DNA of 64,000 bases. It comes from Methylotuvimicrobium sp018830325 (GTDB lineage: Bacteria; Pseudomonadota; Gammaproteobacteria; Methylococcales; Methylomonadaceae). The first letter of the stretch is position 1; each line of letters begins with the position of its first letter. The translations under genes were made by a program, and so were the position numbers. Below the pieces are notes generated by a model. That model did no database searches and was not told the DNA's origin. It saw only the letters and a list, made by a program, of their open reading frames with translations. This document shows positions 7,364 through 15,713 of the stretch, in pieces. Location of the stretch: NCBI RefSeq assembly GCF_044788715.1, contig NZ_CP173171.1:1-64000 (forward strand), given 5' to 3'.

Positions 7364-9325
7364 ATGAAGCTAACCCTCATCAAGGCTCAAGTTTGGAAGT
7401 ACAAATCGATCGACGATTCAACACCGGTTGATCTTAGCAATCATGTAACAGTACTCGTCGGTAAGAATGAGTCTGGTAAGACTGCCTTTCTTGAGGCACT
7501 GCACAAATCACTGTCACTAGGTACAGCAAAATACAATTATGTAGCTGACTATCCACGCAAAGAATTCACCCGTTACCGTCAACAACATGAAGGTAAAAAA
7601 TATCAGAAAGTTGTTGAGCTTACTTTTCGGATAGAGAAAGTTTTAGCGGATAAAATTAATAAAGAGGTTTTTGGTGGGGTAGCAATTGTAGATCCACATA
7701 CAACCTTTACACGCTGCACGACTATCGGAAACACAAATACCATTGATTTACATATCGATCAAAAATCGGCACTTTCTGCAATTCAAAAGCCTTTAATTGA
7801 TTTGGAACATGCAACTGATGTTTTTAAGGATGCTGAGACGCTAGCAGATGTACTAACCAAGATTGAAGAGTTAGGCCTACCTCCCGACAACAAGTTAGCT
7901 ATTTTCGCGGCTGAATGGCGAAGCCGGGAAAATAAAGCTAATAATTGGAGCTTGATAGATGGGCATATTTGGAAAGCCTATTTGTCCCCAGCATTACCCA
8001 AGTTTTTGTATTTTGATGACTACAAATTGCTCGAAGGCAAAATAAACCTACCTTCATTACAAGATCGCGAATCCTCTGGACAGCTGACAGATGCCGATGA
8101 GACGGCACTTGGCCTATTGGAATTAGCCGGTACTTCACTGCAAGACTTGATCAGCGACGAAGGTTATGAGACTGCTAAGGCTGAACTGGAAGCCATAGGT
8201 TTAGACATCACCCAAAAGGTTTTCGAATTTTGGAAACAGAACCAAGATCTTGATGTTGAATTCGATCTTAAAGCTGATCCAAAGGACACATCGCCATACA
8301 ACAACGGGGTAAATCTATACATACGTATCAAAAACAGACGGCATGGTGTGACCGTACCGTTTGATCAGCGAAGCAAGGGATTTATCTGGTTTTTTAGCTT
8401 CCTGGTTTGGTTTGATGCTGTTCAGTCACGCGTAAATACAAATAATGACCTGATATTATTATTGGATGAACCAGGCTTGAACCTACATGCGCTTGCTCAA
8501 GCCGATTTTCTTGCTTACATTCGAGAGTTATCCACGCAACACCAGATAATTTACTCGACGCACTCTCCTTTTATGGTCGATAGTGCTCATCTTGAAGATG
8601 TTCGTGTGGTTGAGGATCGACTCAAAGAGGGAACAAAGATTACCCGCGAGTTGGCTGGTTCATCAGACGAAAGTATTTTCCCATTGCAGGCAGCTCTTGG
8701 TTATTCGATTGCACAAAATCTATTTATAGCTAAGAAGAATCTTTTAGTCGAAGGTCCTGCCGATTTGATTTTGTTGCAGCATATGGGTTCACTATTGGAA
8801 GCAAATGGTAAGCAGGGACTTGATGACGCCATCTTAGTACCTGTAGGTGGGTTAGACAAACTTGCAACATTTGTAGCCTTACTTGGAGCAAACAAACTCA
8901 AAATTGCTGTACTACATGATCGAGCAAGTACACCTCATCAGAAACTTGAAGATTTGATTCGACAGCGGTTGATTGAGAGAAAACGAGTGCTCGATTTCTC
9001 GATGTTCTTGGGTGAGTCCACGAATGAAGCTGATATAGAGGATTTACTCCCTATAGAGCTTTATATTGATGCCTTCAATGTCTCTTATGCTAATGAATTA
9101 AAATGCAAAACACTTACAGTTGCAGAGCTTGATGAGCATCCGAGAGTTGTAGAACGCATTAATAAATGGCTAAAACAAAATGGAATTGCTTTGCTTAAAG
9201 ATGGTGGCTTCAATCATTACCGTGTTGCTCAAGCCGCTTTACCAAAACTGACTACTGAGTCGCTTAAACCAGAAGATCTTACGATTTTTGAGAAACTGTT
9301 TGAACGTGTCAGCAAGGCATTTTGA
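7364..9325 (+). CDS. OLD-family ATPase with TOPRIM-like domain
   Basis: The 653-residue protein starts with an ABC/SMC-type ATPase. Walker A is GKNESGKT near residue 34, the ABC-like region is RSKGFIWFFSFLVWF, Walker B is LILLLDEPG near 364, and the H-loop is YSTHSPFM. The C-terminal third looks like a TOPRIM fold, with LLVEGPADLILL supplying the glutamate. The expected DxD motif reads LHDRAS, so the second aspartate appears to be missing. OLD proteins are nucleases often linked to phage defence. No UvrD-like partner is adjacent, so a Gabija pair is unlikely. Codon use is AT-richer than the tra genes, which suggests recent acquisition. Confidence 0.85.
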   Translation: MKLTLIKAQVWKYKSIDDSTPVDLSNHVTVLVGKNESGKTAFLEALHKSLSLGTAKYNYVADYPRKEFTRYRQQHEGKKYQKVVELTFRIEKVLADKINKEVFGGVAIVDPHTTFTRCTTIGNTNTIDLHIDQKSALSAIQKPLIDLEHATDVFKDAETLADVLTKIEELGLPPDNKLAIFAAEWRSRENKANNWSLIDGHIWKAYLSPALPKFLYFDDYKLLEGKINLPSLQDRESSGQLTDADETALGLLELAGTSLQDLISDEGYETAKAELEAIGLDITQKVFEFWKQNQDLDVEFDLKADPKDTSPYNNGVNLYIRIKNRRHGVTVPFDQRSKGFIWFFSFLVWFDAVQSRVNTNNDLILLLDEPGLNLHALAQADFLAYIRELSTQHQIIYSTHSPFMVDSAHLEDVRVVEDRLKEGTKITRELAGSSDESIFPLQAALGYSIAQNLFIAKKNLLVEGPADLILLQHMGSLLEANGKQGLDDAILVPVGGLDKLATFVALLGANKLKIAVLHDRASTPHQKLEDLIRQRLIERKRVLDFSMFLGESTNEADIEDLLPIELYIDAFNVSYANELKCKTLTVAELDEHPRVVERINKWLKQNGIALLKDGGFNHYRVAQAALPKLTTESLKPEDLTIFEKLFERVSKAF

Positions 9326-9514
9326 CTGATTAGCCTATTCTCGTAAATGTGAGGGATTGATGGCCGGTTAAACTGAATTGCAGACATGGTAATCGGCAGC
9401 AACGGTTCGTTTGCGAACCCTCGACCTGTAACATAAGCAACCCGGCTCCTGGCTCCTGGCTCCTCATAGAAGTGTTGTCACCCAATTTCACATCTTGAGG
9501 CGGGCGAACAATTC

Positions 9515-9662
9515 AGCAAATCCGCCAATCGTCCGGGCGAGCGCAATACGTCCCTGTATTGCACTACGCCCTCCCGAATGGCTCAGTCTTTTCCATCCCG
9601 TAGCATGCGGGTATAAGCCATCCCTGGCCGCGCGGCACACACGTCCGTGTGAGTGCCGCCCA
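9515..9662. repeat. Multi-hairpin repeat, partial shuffled copy
   Basis: This region holds the same hairpin modules as 5704-6131 (AATACGTCCCTGTATT, GGCTCAGTCTTT, CACACGTCCGTGTG) but in a different order and missing several. The surrounding gap 9326-9919 also has a GGCTCCT heptamer three times (9444-9464) and a GGTTCG/CGAACC hairpin. I see no convincing gene in it. Confidence 0.6.
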
Positions 9663-9919
9663 AACGTTCATTGCGCTTAATATCGTTCTTAGCACCCGAC
9701 AAGTTGCTTTCCCTGCGCTTCGCAATCCCAATGAGGCGTGCCGTTGGCACCAGTATTTAAAGTCCGCCACCTCTCCCACCCACCAAAGCCCTGATCCATC
9801 CTTTTCCAGAGTTTCTTTTCGGGCTTGGTTTCTTCGCTTTTCCAAGCGTTCTTTGCAGGGGCTTTGGCGGCCGGATGTCGTCGGCTCTTGCCTTCAGAAA
9901 TTTGGGAGAAGCATGGGGG

Positions 9920-9944
9920 AAAGTGTCGCAAGTTGCGACACTTT
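9920..9944. promoter_or_regulatory. parS-like palindrome 1
   Basis: This perfect 25-bp palindrome with core GTGTCGCAAGTTGCGACAC lies 20 bases past the parB stop. The same core occurs at 11852-11886 and 15486-15520, and nowhere else that I noticed. Flanking the parAB operon on both sides is typical of ParB-binding centromere sites. Confidence 0.75.
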
Positions 9945-9964
9945 TAATGACGTTTCGGAAAATT

Positions 9965-10864
9965 TTACTCTTCGCTTTGGACCAGGTCTTCGAGGAAAAC
10001 CTTCAGCTTCTGCTCTTGTTCGGCGTTCAAGACGCTTGTATTTAGCTTTACGGTGATGTGCTTTTCGGTCCTGGCGATATTGCCGACCTTCTTGCCGTCC
10101 CTGATCAAGTTATGCGCGTCCTGGATATGACTGTCTCTGGTTTCGTGACCCTTGAGCTTGCGTGCGACATAGGCCGCTATCTTGGTTTGGTCCAGGTCGC
10201 TGCTCAACAGCAAGTCCCACGCTTCCGCCAAATAATCGTTGACGGCCGGATGATCCTTGTTCTCGTTCAAAAGCCGCTTGATGTCATTGGCCGCCGATCT
10301 CGACAATAAACGCGGATTCTTGTTAAGGTCCTCTATAATAAATGCGGGTAGGTCGTCATAAGCGTAATAGCGGTACATATCCTGGCGGTTAAGCCCTAGC
10401 GACTCTGCCAGCTTTTTCTTGGTCGGAAAGGCTTTTTCGACTTGCTTCAGGGCGATGCCGATTTCGTAATCGCTCAGATCCTCACGGTCGATATTTTCTG
10501 CCAGCGCGAATACCGCCATATCGCTATCGGATATCTCCATGACCACGGCATCGATATGGCGCCGCTCGATTTGCTTATGCGCCCGCCAGCGGCGCTCACC
10601 GGCGGCGATTTGATAGCCGTCGCCGGTTTTCCTGAGCAAGATCGGCTCCAGCAAACCAACTTCGGCGATCGACTGGGCCAATTTGTCTAATTCGTCTTGC
10701 GGGAAAATACGGCGGGGCTGGTACGGGTTCGGCTCAATCTTTCCGACTAGAACCGAAACCAATTCCCGGCCTTGATCAAAATTGACGGATTGTTCCGCCG
10801 AGGCATGACGCTGCGTGTTTTCCTGCAGCTTTTTCTCCAGCATTTTTTTGATGTCTTTAGCCAC
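9965..10864 (-). CDS. parB: ParB-family partition protein
   Basis: The 299-residue ParB has the CTP-binding/N-terminal boxes (PNPYQPRR near residue 42, then AAGERRWRAH), a central helix-turn-helix region (TKKKLAESLGLNRQDMYRYY), and a C-terminal dimerisation segment. It would load at the parS palindromes and work with the adjacent ParA. It starts 12 bases after parA ends, so the two form one operon. A diverged copy of its last 28 or so codons sits at 15527-15650 beside a third parS. It is distinct from KorB, the other ParB-like protein here. Confidence 0.92.
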   Translation of the reverse strand: MAKDIKKMLEKKLQENTQRHASAEQSVNFDQGRELVSVLVGKIEPNPYQPRRIFPQDELDKLAQSIAEVGLLEPILLRKTGDGYQIAAGERRWRAHKQIERRHIDAVVMEISDSDMAVFALAENIDREDLSDYEIGIALKQVEKAFPTKKKLAESLGLNRQDMYRYYAYDDLPAFIIEDLNKNPRLLSRSAANDIKRLLNENKDHPAVNDYLAEAWDLLLSSDLDQTKIAAYVARKLKGHETRDSHIQDAHNLIRDGKKVGNIARTEKHITVKLNTSVLNAEQEQKLKVFLEDLVQSEE

Positions 10865-10876
10865 TTAGCCGGTTCC

Positions 10877-11665
10877 TTATACAAGATTGAGTTGTTTGGC
10901 GATCACGTCGGCCAGCCGTTTAAATTCCCGAGATACTTTGCAGGTTCGATCTATGTCATGAACGCTCGTTTGCGCTATCGCGGACTGATTTACCTTAGTG
11001 CTGGTCGATATGCGGACATCGATGAGTTTGCCGATTTGCTCCTTGGCCGAAGCTTCGATCAGTTTGCAAACCGTTTGCCGTGCGTCGTGTCGGATCAATA
11101 AAGCGCCGATCAATTCCAACTCAGGATTGATGCGCCTGATTTTTTCGACTAGCCTTATTAAATCAGTAACGCCGTACATCCCGTACTGGGAACCGGACTC
11201 GATCGGAATAATTAAATGCGTGGCGGCGGCCAGTGCGTTACTTGTGAGTAGTTTCAGGCTGGGCGGGCAATCGATCAGGATAACGTCGTAGATGCCGTGA
11301 AGGTGGTTTATTTTTTCGCGCAGCTCTTCGGAGGGCCGTGGGGCTTCATCCTTCAATTCGTCTTCTGCTTTGCCGAGATTGAGCGAGCCGTAGATCAGAG
11401 AAACGCCTTCGATGTTAGTGTCATCGTAGATCGATTGCGGCAGTTTCTCGACCTCCGACAACAGCAGTTCCGCGCAGGTAACCGGAACTTCGCTCGGGTG
11501 CTTCTTGCCGATATGCAGGCTGGCGTTGGCTTGCGGATCGAGGTCGATCACCAGAACTGACAGGTCCATTTTCGCCAGCTCTGACGCAAGATTGACGACT
11601 GTTGTGGTTTTTCCGCACCCGCCCTTGTGATTTGCGACAGCGATTACTTTTGTTCTACTTGTCAT
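10877..11665 (-). CDS. parA: ParA-family partition ATPase
   Basis: The 262-residue deviant-Walker ATPase has NHKGGCGKTTT (Walker A'), VIDLDPQANAS (A'') and VILIDCPPS (Walker B), and no N-terminal helix-turn-helix, so it is a short type Ib-like or chromosomal-style ParA. ATP-bound ParA coats the nucleoid and moves ParB-parS complexes. It is first in the operon, with a palindrome at 11852-11886 some 190 bases upstream. Together with IncC the plasmid carries two partition ATPases, plus the ParA-like TraL. Confidence 0.93.
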   Translation of the reverse strand: MTSRTKVIAVANHKGGCGKTTTVVNLASELAKMDLSVLVIDLDPQANASLHIGKKHPSEVPVTCAELLLSEVEKLPQSIYDDTNIEGVSLIYGSLNLGKAEDELKDEAPRPSEELREKINHLHGIYDVILIDCPPSLKLLTSNALAAATHLIIPIESGSQYGMYGVTDLIRLVEKIRRINPELELIGALLIRHDARQTVCKLIEASAKEQIGKLIDVRISTSTKVNQSAIAQTSVHDIDRTCKVSREFKRLADVIAKQLNLV

Positions 11666-11851
11666 TTGTGTTCGATTTATTTAATTTCGTGTTAAGTATA
11701 AAGATTATAGCGGGTAATGCAAATCACGCCTTTAAATCTAAAAAACCATTTTTTCCAATAAATACCTGTAGATTGACATAATTTAGCCTGATATCGATTT
11801 TGTTTTCTCGCTGCAACGTGCACGGTCGACAAAAAACCGTATTCATTGTTA

Positions 11852-11886
11852 TCGAAAAAGTGTCGCAAGTTGCGACACTTTTTCGA
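11852..11886. promoter_or_regulatory. parS-like palindrome 2
   Basis: This perfect 35-bp palindrome is centred on G at 11869 and has the core GTGTCGCAAGTTGCGACAC. It lies between parA and the divergent ChaN-like gene, whose start codon is only 16 bases away, so ParB binding could also influence that promoter. Confidence 0.78.
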
Positions 11887-11901
11887 ACGATAAACCTGGA
11901 A

Positions 11902-12762
11902 ATGAATATGCCATACCTAAAGCTCCTGGCCTTCATGCTCTTCGCTTCATCTATTTCGGCGGCACAGTTAGATTCTGTTCTAACAAACATCATACCTGGC
12001 ACAATCACCTTCATCGGCGAAAGCCATCATCGAATCGAGTCGCCATTATTGATCAAACGATTGATTCACAGCGCTGTCGGCAGGCAAAAATGCCAGATTC
12101 TGGCGTTAGAGATTGGCAGCGACCAACAGCCGGTGATCGACCAAGTGATGGCGGATGAGAAACCGGTCGGAGCGATCGAGATATCGGAGACCATCGATCA
12201 TGAGCCATTCCGGACCGTCATCGCTTACTTTGCCAAGCTGAAATCGAACGGTTATTGCCTCGACGTGGTTGCGATCGACGCCGGGGCCGATACCCAGGTT
12301 GAACGTAACGAATGGATGGCAGCTCGGCTTGCCGGATTGCCGAAAGATAAGCCAATCATCGTCTTGGTGGGCGCATTGCATACGCTCAAAAAAGTCGCTT
12401 GGACGGTGTCAACCGGCAAACCTTCGGTTGCTGAAATTTTGGCCGGAAAGGGCTTTCGCGTGAAATCGTTTCCTCAACGCTGGATACCCGGGGAATGTCC
12501 GGGGAACTCCATCCGGCAGCATCGCTTTGTCGGTGCATCTGATCCGGAGGCGGCGACTATTCTCAACGAAAGCTTGTTATCGTTGCTCAACGCGAAACCG
12601 GCGATATCGGCCGAGGGCGTGGTGGACGGGTTTATCGTGTGGGGGTGCGACAGTCCGCCACGCGGCGATTCGTCACATTCCGGAGTAGGGGAGGTCAGAT
12701 CGAATTTGTGCAACTCAATCGTTGATGCGATTAGCTTGCGTAATCGCACGTTTCAAAGTTAA
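11902..12762 (+). CDS. Exported ChaN/TraB-superfamily-like protein
   Basis: A signal peptide (about residues 1-20, ending ISAA) precedes a domain with ITFIGESHHR, a glutamate/histidine pair near the N-terminus, then ILALEIGSDQQ and a later VLVGALHTLKK. That GExH...E...G-x-x-H pattern is the hallmark of the ChaN/EreA/TraB-like fold. Members include haem-binding ChaN and erythromycin esterases; which activity applies is unclear. The start at 11902 keeps the signal peptide intact and avoids translating through the parS palindrome, which the longer ORF would do. Confidence 0.6.
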   Translation: MNMPYLKLLAFMLFASSISAAQLDSVLTNIIPGTITFIGESHHRIESPLLIKRLIHSAVGRQKCQILALEIGSDQQPVIDQVMADEKPVGAIEISETIDHEPFRTVIAYFAKLKSNGYCLDVVAIDAGADTQVERNEWMAARLAGLPKDKPIIVLVGALHTLKKVAWTVSTGKPSVAEILAGKGFRVKSFPQRWIPGECPGNSIRQHRFVGASDPEAATILNESLLSLLNAKPAISAEGVVDGFIVWGCDSPPRGDSSHSGVGEVRSNLCNSIVDAISLRNRTFQS

Positions 12763-12844
12763 CATTCCTCCAATTCCGTTATCGCTAATCTGAGCTACGC
12801 AGACACATACTTTTAGATATTGACATTATCAAAAGAGCAAATAA

Positions 12845-13603
12845 ATGAACATGAAAAAAAGCAATTGGGCGGCTGCCAGCTTAATTCTAACGCTTACACT
12901 TATAAACGGGACCGCACAGGCGGCGTTGCATGATAGAGGTAACGGTTTGGTCTATGATGACGTATTGAACGTAACGTGGCTGCAGAATGCAAATCTGGCT
13001 GCTACCGAATCCTTCGGTGTAAGTGGTATCAATGCCTTAGGTGTAGATAATGGATCTATGCACTGGGAAACTGCGAATAGTTGGATAAGTGCAATGAATG
13101 CATACGATAATGATGCAGGTTGGTTGGGCTACAACGATTGGCGCCTGCCGACGATAAGTCCTGTGAACGGTATAGCATTCAATCTTAGTATAAGCGTTGA
13201 CGGTTCAACCGACATTGGTTACAACATAACCAGCTCAAACTCCGAACTGGCTTATATGTTTAATGTGAATCTTAATAATGTGGGTCAGTACGATACCTCT
13301 GGCGGTCTTATCGGATGCTGGCCAATTTGCTTACAAAACACCGGTCCGTTCGAAAATCTCCAAGCAGGATCACCTTGGATTTACTGGTCTGGCGTCGAGT
13401 ATATGCTCGAACCCTATACTGATAGCGCGTGGTCGTTCATTACCCATGGCTACTATCAGGGCTTAGGTAATAAGGCACAAAAGGGTTACGTCTGGCCGGT
13501 TCGCCCTGGAGATGTTACCGTGATTCCAATACCAGGCGCAGTTTGGTTATTCGGCTCAGGCTTGTTAGGCCTATTGAGATTGCCTCGGCGTGGCAATATA
13601 TGA
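12845..13603 (+). CDS. DUF1566-type exported protein with PEP-CTERM-like tail
   Basis: A signal peptide (to about residue 26) is followed by a DUF1566 (Lcl C-terminal) region. Its signature elements are LVYDDVLNVTWLQNAN, WLGYNDWRLPT, an aromatic WIYWSGVEY and KGYVWPVRPG. The C-terminus is a sorting signal: VIPIPGAVWLFGSGLLGLL followed by RLPRR, the VWLFGSG variant of PEP-CTERM cleaved by exosortase. Such proteins end up on the surface or in extracellular matrix. A plasmid location is unusual, since the sorting machinery would have to be chromosomal. The tail style points to a Methylococcales-like host, which is inference. Confidence 0.75.
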   Translation: MNMKKSNWAAASLILTLTLINGTAQAALHDRGNGLVYDDVLNVTWLQNANLAATESFGVSGINALGVDNGSMHWETANSWISAMNAYDNDAGWLGYNDWRLPTISPVNGIAFNLSISVDGSTDIGYNITSSNSELAYMFNVNLNNVGQYDTSGGLIGCWPICLQNTGPFENLQAGSPWIYWSGVEYMLEPYTDSAWSFITHGYYQGLGNKAQKGYVWPVRPGDVTVIPIPGAVWLFGSGLLGLLRLPRRGNI

Positions 13604-13766
13604 TAATTGGGTCATTTTTAGAATGTAGGAGGAGCGAAAAGGTGCCTGGTTCAATTTAAGTAATTGATGAAATAATGCAACAATCGCGTCGAGAGGTCGC
13701 TATACCTGCAAGCTTCGATTGCTATCTCATTACGCCTCACTTCAAACGTTATCCGTCAAAGAAACA

Positions 13767-14411
13767 ATGTCACTCACTATCGCCTCACTCACCAAAAGCC
13801 GCAAATTTGCTTACCATGTCTGTAGTGAAGTGAACTTTGAGGCAATTCGGGCTTCTCTTACGCTGCAGTCAGCTTGTGAACTTCTTCAAAATACGCAGTT
13901 TCAACACCTACTTTTGGGCAAGCGTTTAACAACTCAAAACATCAACATCAATGGACGAGTAATACAGGTACGGGATCACAAACCTCTAGTCGAAGCAAAC
14001 ATTGAATTAATTGACTCCTGCACATTTAATGACTTCATTCAGGAACTCAATTCTAGAGTTTTTCTATGGGCGGGAACGGAGCTTGGCCCATGCAAGTCCG
14101 GGAGAAATCATATACGAAAGTACCAAAATAAAGGCAGTGTGTATATCCTTAGGATCCCAACTACCAAACTACTGGAAACAAATGGAGTAGAACGATTTAA
14201 AGTCACGTTCTGCAACTCAGGTTCAGCACGCCAAAACAACGGCCAAAAGGCAAGACGCGGCCATAGCACATTTCTGAGACTTGAACAGTCAACTCAGCCA
14301 CCGGGAAAGGTTGTCGAATTAACATTTCAGAGTTTTGTAAAACTTCCGCCAAAAACTGAATATGCAGAAGCTCTTGTAGGCCCGTGGTCAACGCTCAAGG
14401 CTGATACATAA
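13767..14411 (+). CDS. Uncharacterised DUF7002-like protein in a cassette
   Basis: The pattern (FAYHVCSEVNFEAIRAS, LL..KR, VIQVRDHKPLVEANI, FIQELNSRVFLWAG) resembles the uncharacterised DUF7002 family; I give this from memory and cannot test it. There is no signal peptide. The ATG at 13767 was chosen because GTTATCC, an integron-like core, lies at 13748-13754, and a hairpin flanked by ATAAC follows the stop. That makes this a likely gene cassette. The gap 13604-13766 before it shows nothing else. Confidence 0.45.
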   Translation: MSLTIASLTKSRKFAYHVCSEVNFEAIRASLTLQSACELLQNTQFQHLLLGKRLTTQNININGRVIQVRDHKPLVEANIELIDSCTFNDFIQELNSRVFLWAGTELGPCKSGRNHIRKYQNKGSVYILRIPTTKLLETNGVERFKVTFCNSGSARQNNGQKARRGHSTFLRLEQSTQPPGKVVELTFQSFVKLPPKTEYAEALVGPWSTLKADT

Positions 14412-14478
14412 CTCAAACGTTGAACGGCAGCTTTTGCTTTGCAGCTGCCACGCTGAAATACTTGAATGTCACAAAGTT
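14406..14478 (+). other. attC-like end with shared 3' tail
   Basis: After the stop comes ATAAC, a GGCAGC/GCTGCC hairpin, then ACGCTGAAATACTTGAATG and CAAAGT. The last part recurs at 38482-38508 after another cassette cluster. This may mark the right boundary of such arrays. Confidence 0.4.
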
Positions 14479-14514
14479 TTCGAAAACCGATACCGACAGA
14501 ACAAATAATCCGCC

Positions 14515-14943
14515 AATCGGCCAGTCCGGCTTAAAAGCCTACCTCCCTGTACGCTTTTAAACTCGGCCCGCCCGAATTGCTCACGCCCCCGAGCCGGAAA
14601 CGCGCGAGCATAAGCCTTCCCTGGCCGCGCGGCACACACGTCCGTGGAGTGCCGCTCCACCTTTGGCCGGCACGGTTCAACGCCCCCGGTACTTGACCAT
14701 CGCCCGCCGGGAGCCTTGGCCGCGTCAAATCCGCCACTCGTTTGGCCAAGCGCAATACGTCCCTGTATTGCCCCAATGGCCAAACGAATGGCTCAGTCTT
14801 TCCTTTTCCGAACGTGTGCGGGTATTAGCCTTCCATGGCCTCGCGGCGAAGACATCCCTGTCATCGCCGCCCGAAGTCTTGTCGCTCTGTTTATCGCACG
14901 CCGGTACCCAAGCGTCGCTATCCCTGCGCGTCCTGCTGTCCCA
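14515..14943. repeat. Multi-hairpin repeat element, copy 2
   Basis: Near-identical to copy 1 (5704-6131), with scattered substitutions, one missing base in the CACACGTCCGTG module, and no intron at the left edge. It carries the same TCCCTG-loop stem-loops. It lies between a cassette end and a small secreted repeat protein. No gene is supported across it. Confidence 0.7.
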
Positions 14944-14975
14944 GTAGCGCACGTCCTTGTGCTTTCATGCGTTTT

Positions 14976-15266
14976 TTAGCGGATGTCGATCGAACCGGTG
15001 TTCGCGACCGAGTTGCGGCCTATCGCTTGCGTGTTGGTCAATGTGTTTTTTGATGCGTTGATCAACGTCGATTTCTCGACTTTCGAGCCGACCACGTTGA
15101 TTGAGCCGGTGCTGGCGGCGCTGTTGCGGCCAATCGCCTGAGTATTAGTCAACGTGTTTTTGGACGCGTTGATCAATGTGGATTTTTCGATTTTGGAGCC
15201 TTCGGCCATGGCTGTGCCGGCGACGATTGACATTAATACGACTGCTGCGAAAGATACTGTTTTCAT
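14976..15266 (-). CDS. Small secreted two-repeat protein
   Basis: The 96-residue protein has a signal peptide (cut after AMA) followed by two near-identical units of about 35 residues. Each contains SK-I/V-EKSTLINASKNTL, TNTQAIGRNS and a closing TGSI. The N/T/S-rich, regularly spaced pattern suggests a beta-solenoid or curli-like secreted fibre component, but I recognise no named family. The two DNA repeats are also similar, so copy number could vary. I chose this frame because the signal peptide and repeats exist only here. Confidence 0.55.
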   Translation of the reverse strand: MKTVSFAAVVLMSIVAGTAMAEGSKIEKSTLINASKNTLTNTQAIGRNSAASTGSINVVGSKVEKSTLINASKNTLTNTQAIGRNSVANTGSIDIR

Positions 15267-15485
15267 GGCGGTTTCCCCTTGGTTTTTGTTGGTATGGTTC
15301 GTTCAAGCGGTGCGTTGAACTTGGGTACAGTATCCCGATTTCCGGAGGAAAAGGCGGTGATCGAGTCACGCCGTTTGTGTGATTTATTCACCGGCCGGCG
15401 AATGATGAGGGTATTTTTTGTTGAATCCACTAATCGACCGGATGCTATCTGCGCTTACCTTCGGCAAATTGGTGAGGCATGGAGA

Positions 15486-15520
15486 TATAAAAAGTGTCGC
15501 AAGTTGCGACACTTTTTATA
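15486..15520. promoter_or_regulatory. parS-like palindrome 3
   Basis: This perfect 35-bp palindrome (TATAAAAAG, the GTGTCGCAA arm and its complement) is centred on G at 15503. It lies next to a relic of parB and about 190 bases from the end of trbN. The core matches sites 1 and 2 exactly, so the resident ParB should bind it. Confidence 0.75.
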
Positions 15521-15526
15521 GCGCTT

Positions 15527-15650
15527 CAGAAAATATTTACGCTTCGCTTTGGACCAGTTCTTCGAGGAAATCCTTTAGCTTCTGCTCTTGTTCGGCGTTC
15601 AAGGCACTTGCGTTGAGCTTTACGGTAATGTGCTTTTGGCCGTGACGATT
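15527..15650 (-). pseudogene. Relic of a diverged parB 3' end
   Basis: On the minus strand this reads HITVKLNASALNAEQEQKL and then KDFLEELVQSEA with a stop. The same stretch of the intact ParB at 9965 differs at only a few positions. The similarity extends to the flanking DNA and the adjacent parS. The substitutions are mostly silent or conservative, so this is the tail of a related but distinct parB left by recombination, not a fresh duplication. Confidence 0.7.
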
Positions 15651-15713
15651 TATTTGTAAACGTAGCGCCGTCGGTTGCCGGAATGAGAGTCTTGAGGGTT
15701 ATTGCAGGTTTTC

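Noticed and set aside
7364..9325. Gabija defence system
   Set aside because: Only the OLD-type ATPase is present; no UvrD-like gajB follows and the TOPRIM motif is atypical.
9649..10056. 135-codon ORF over the parB 3' end
   Set aside because: Antisense to the clear ParB frame and crosses the parS palindrome; no family features.
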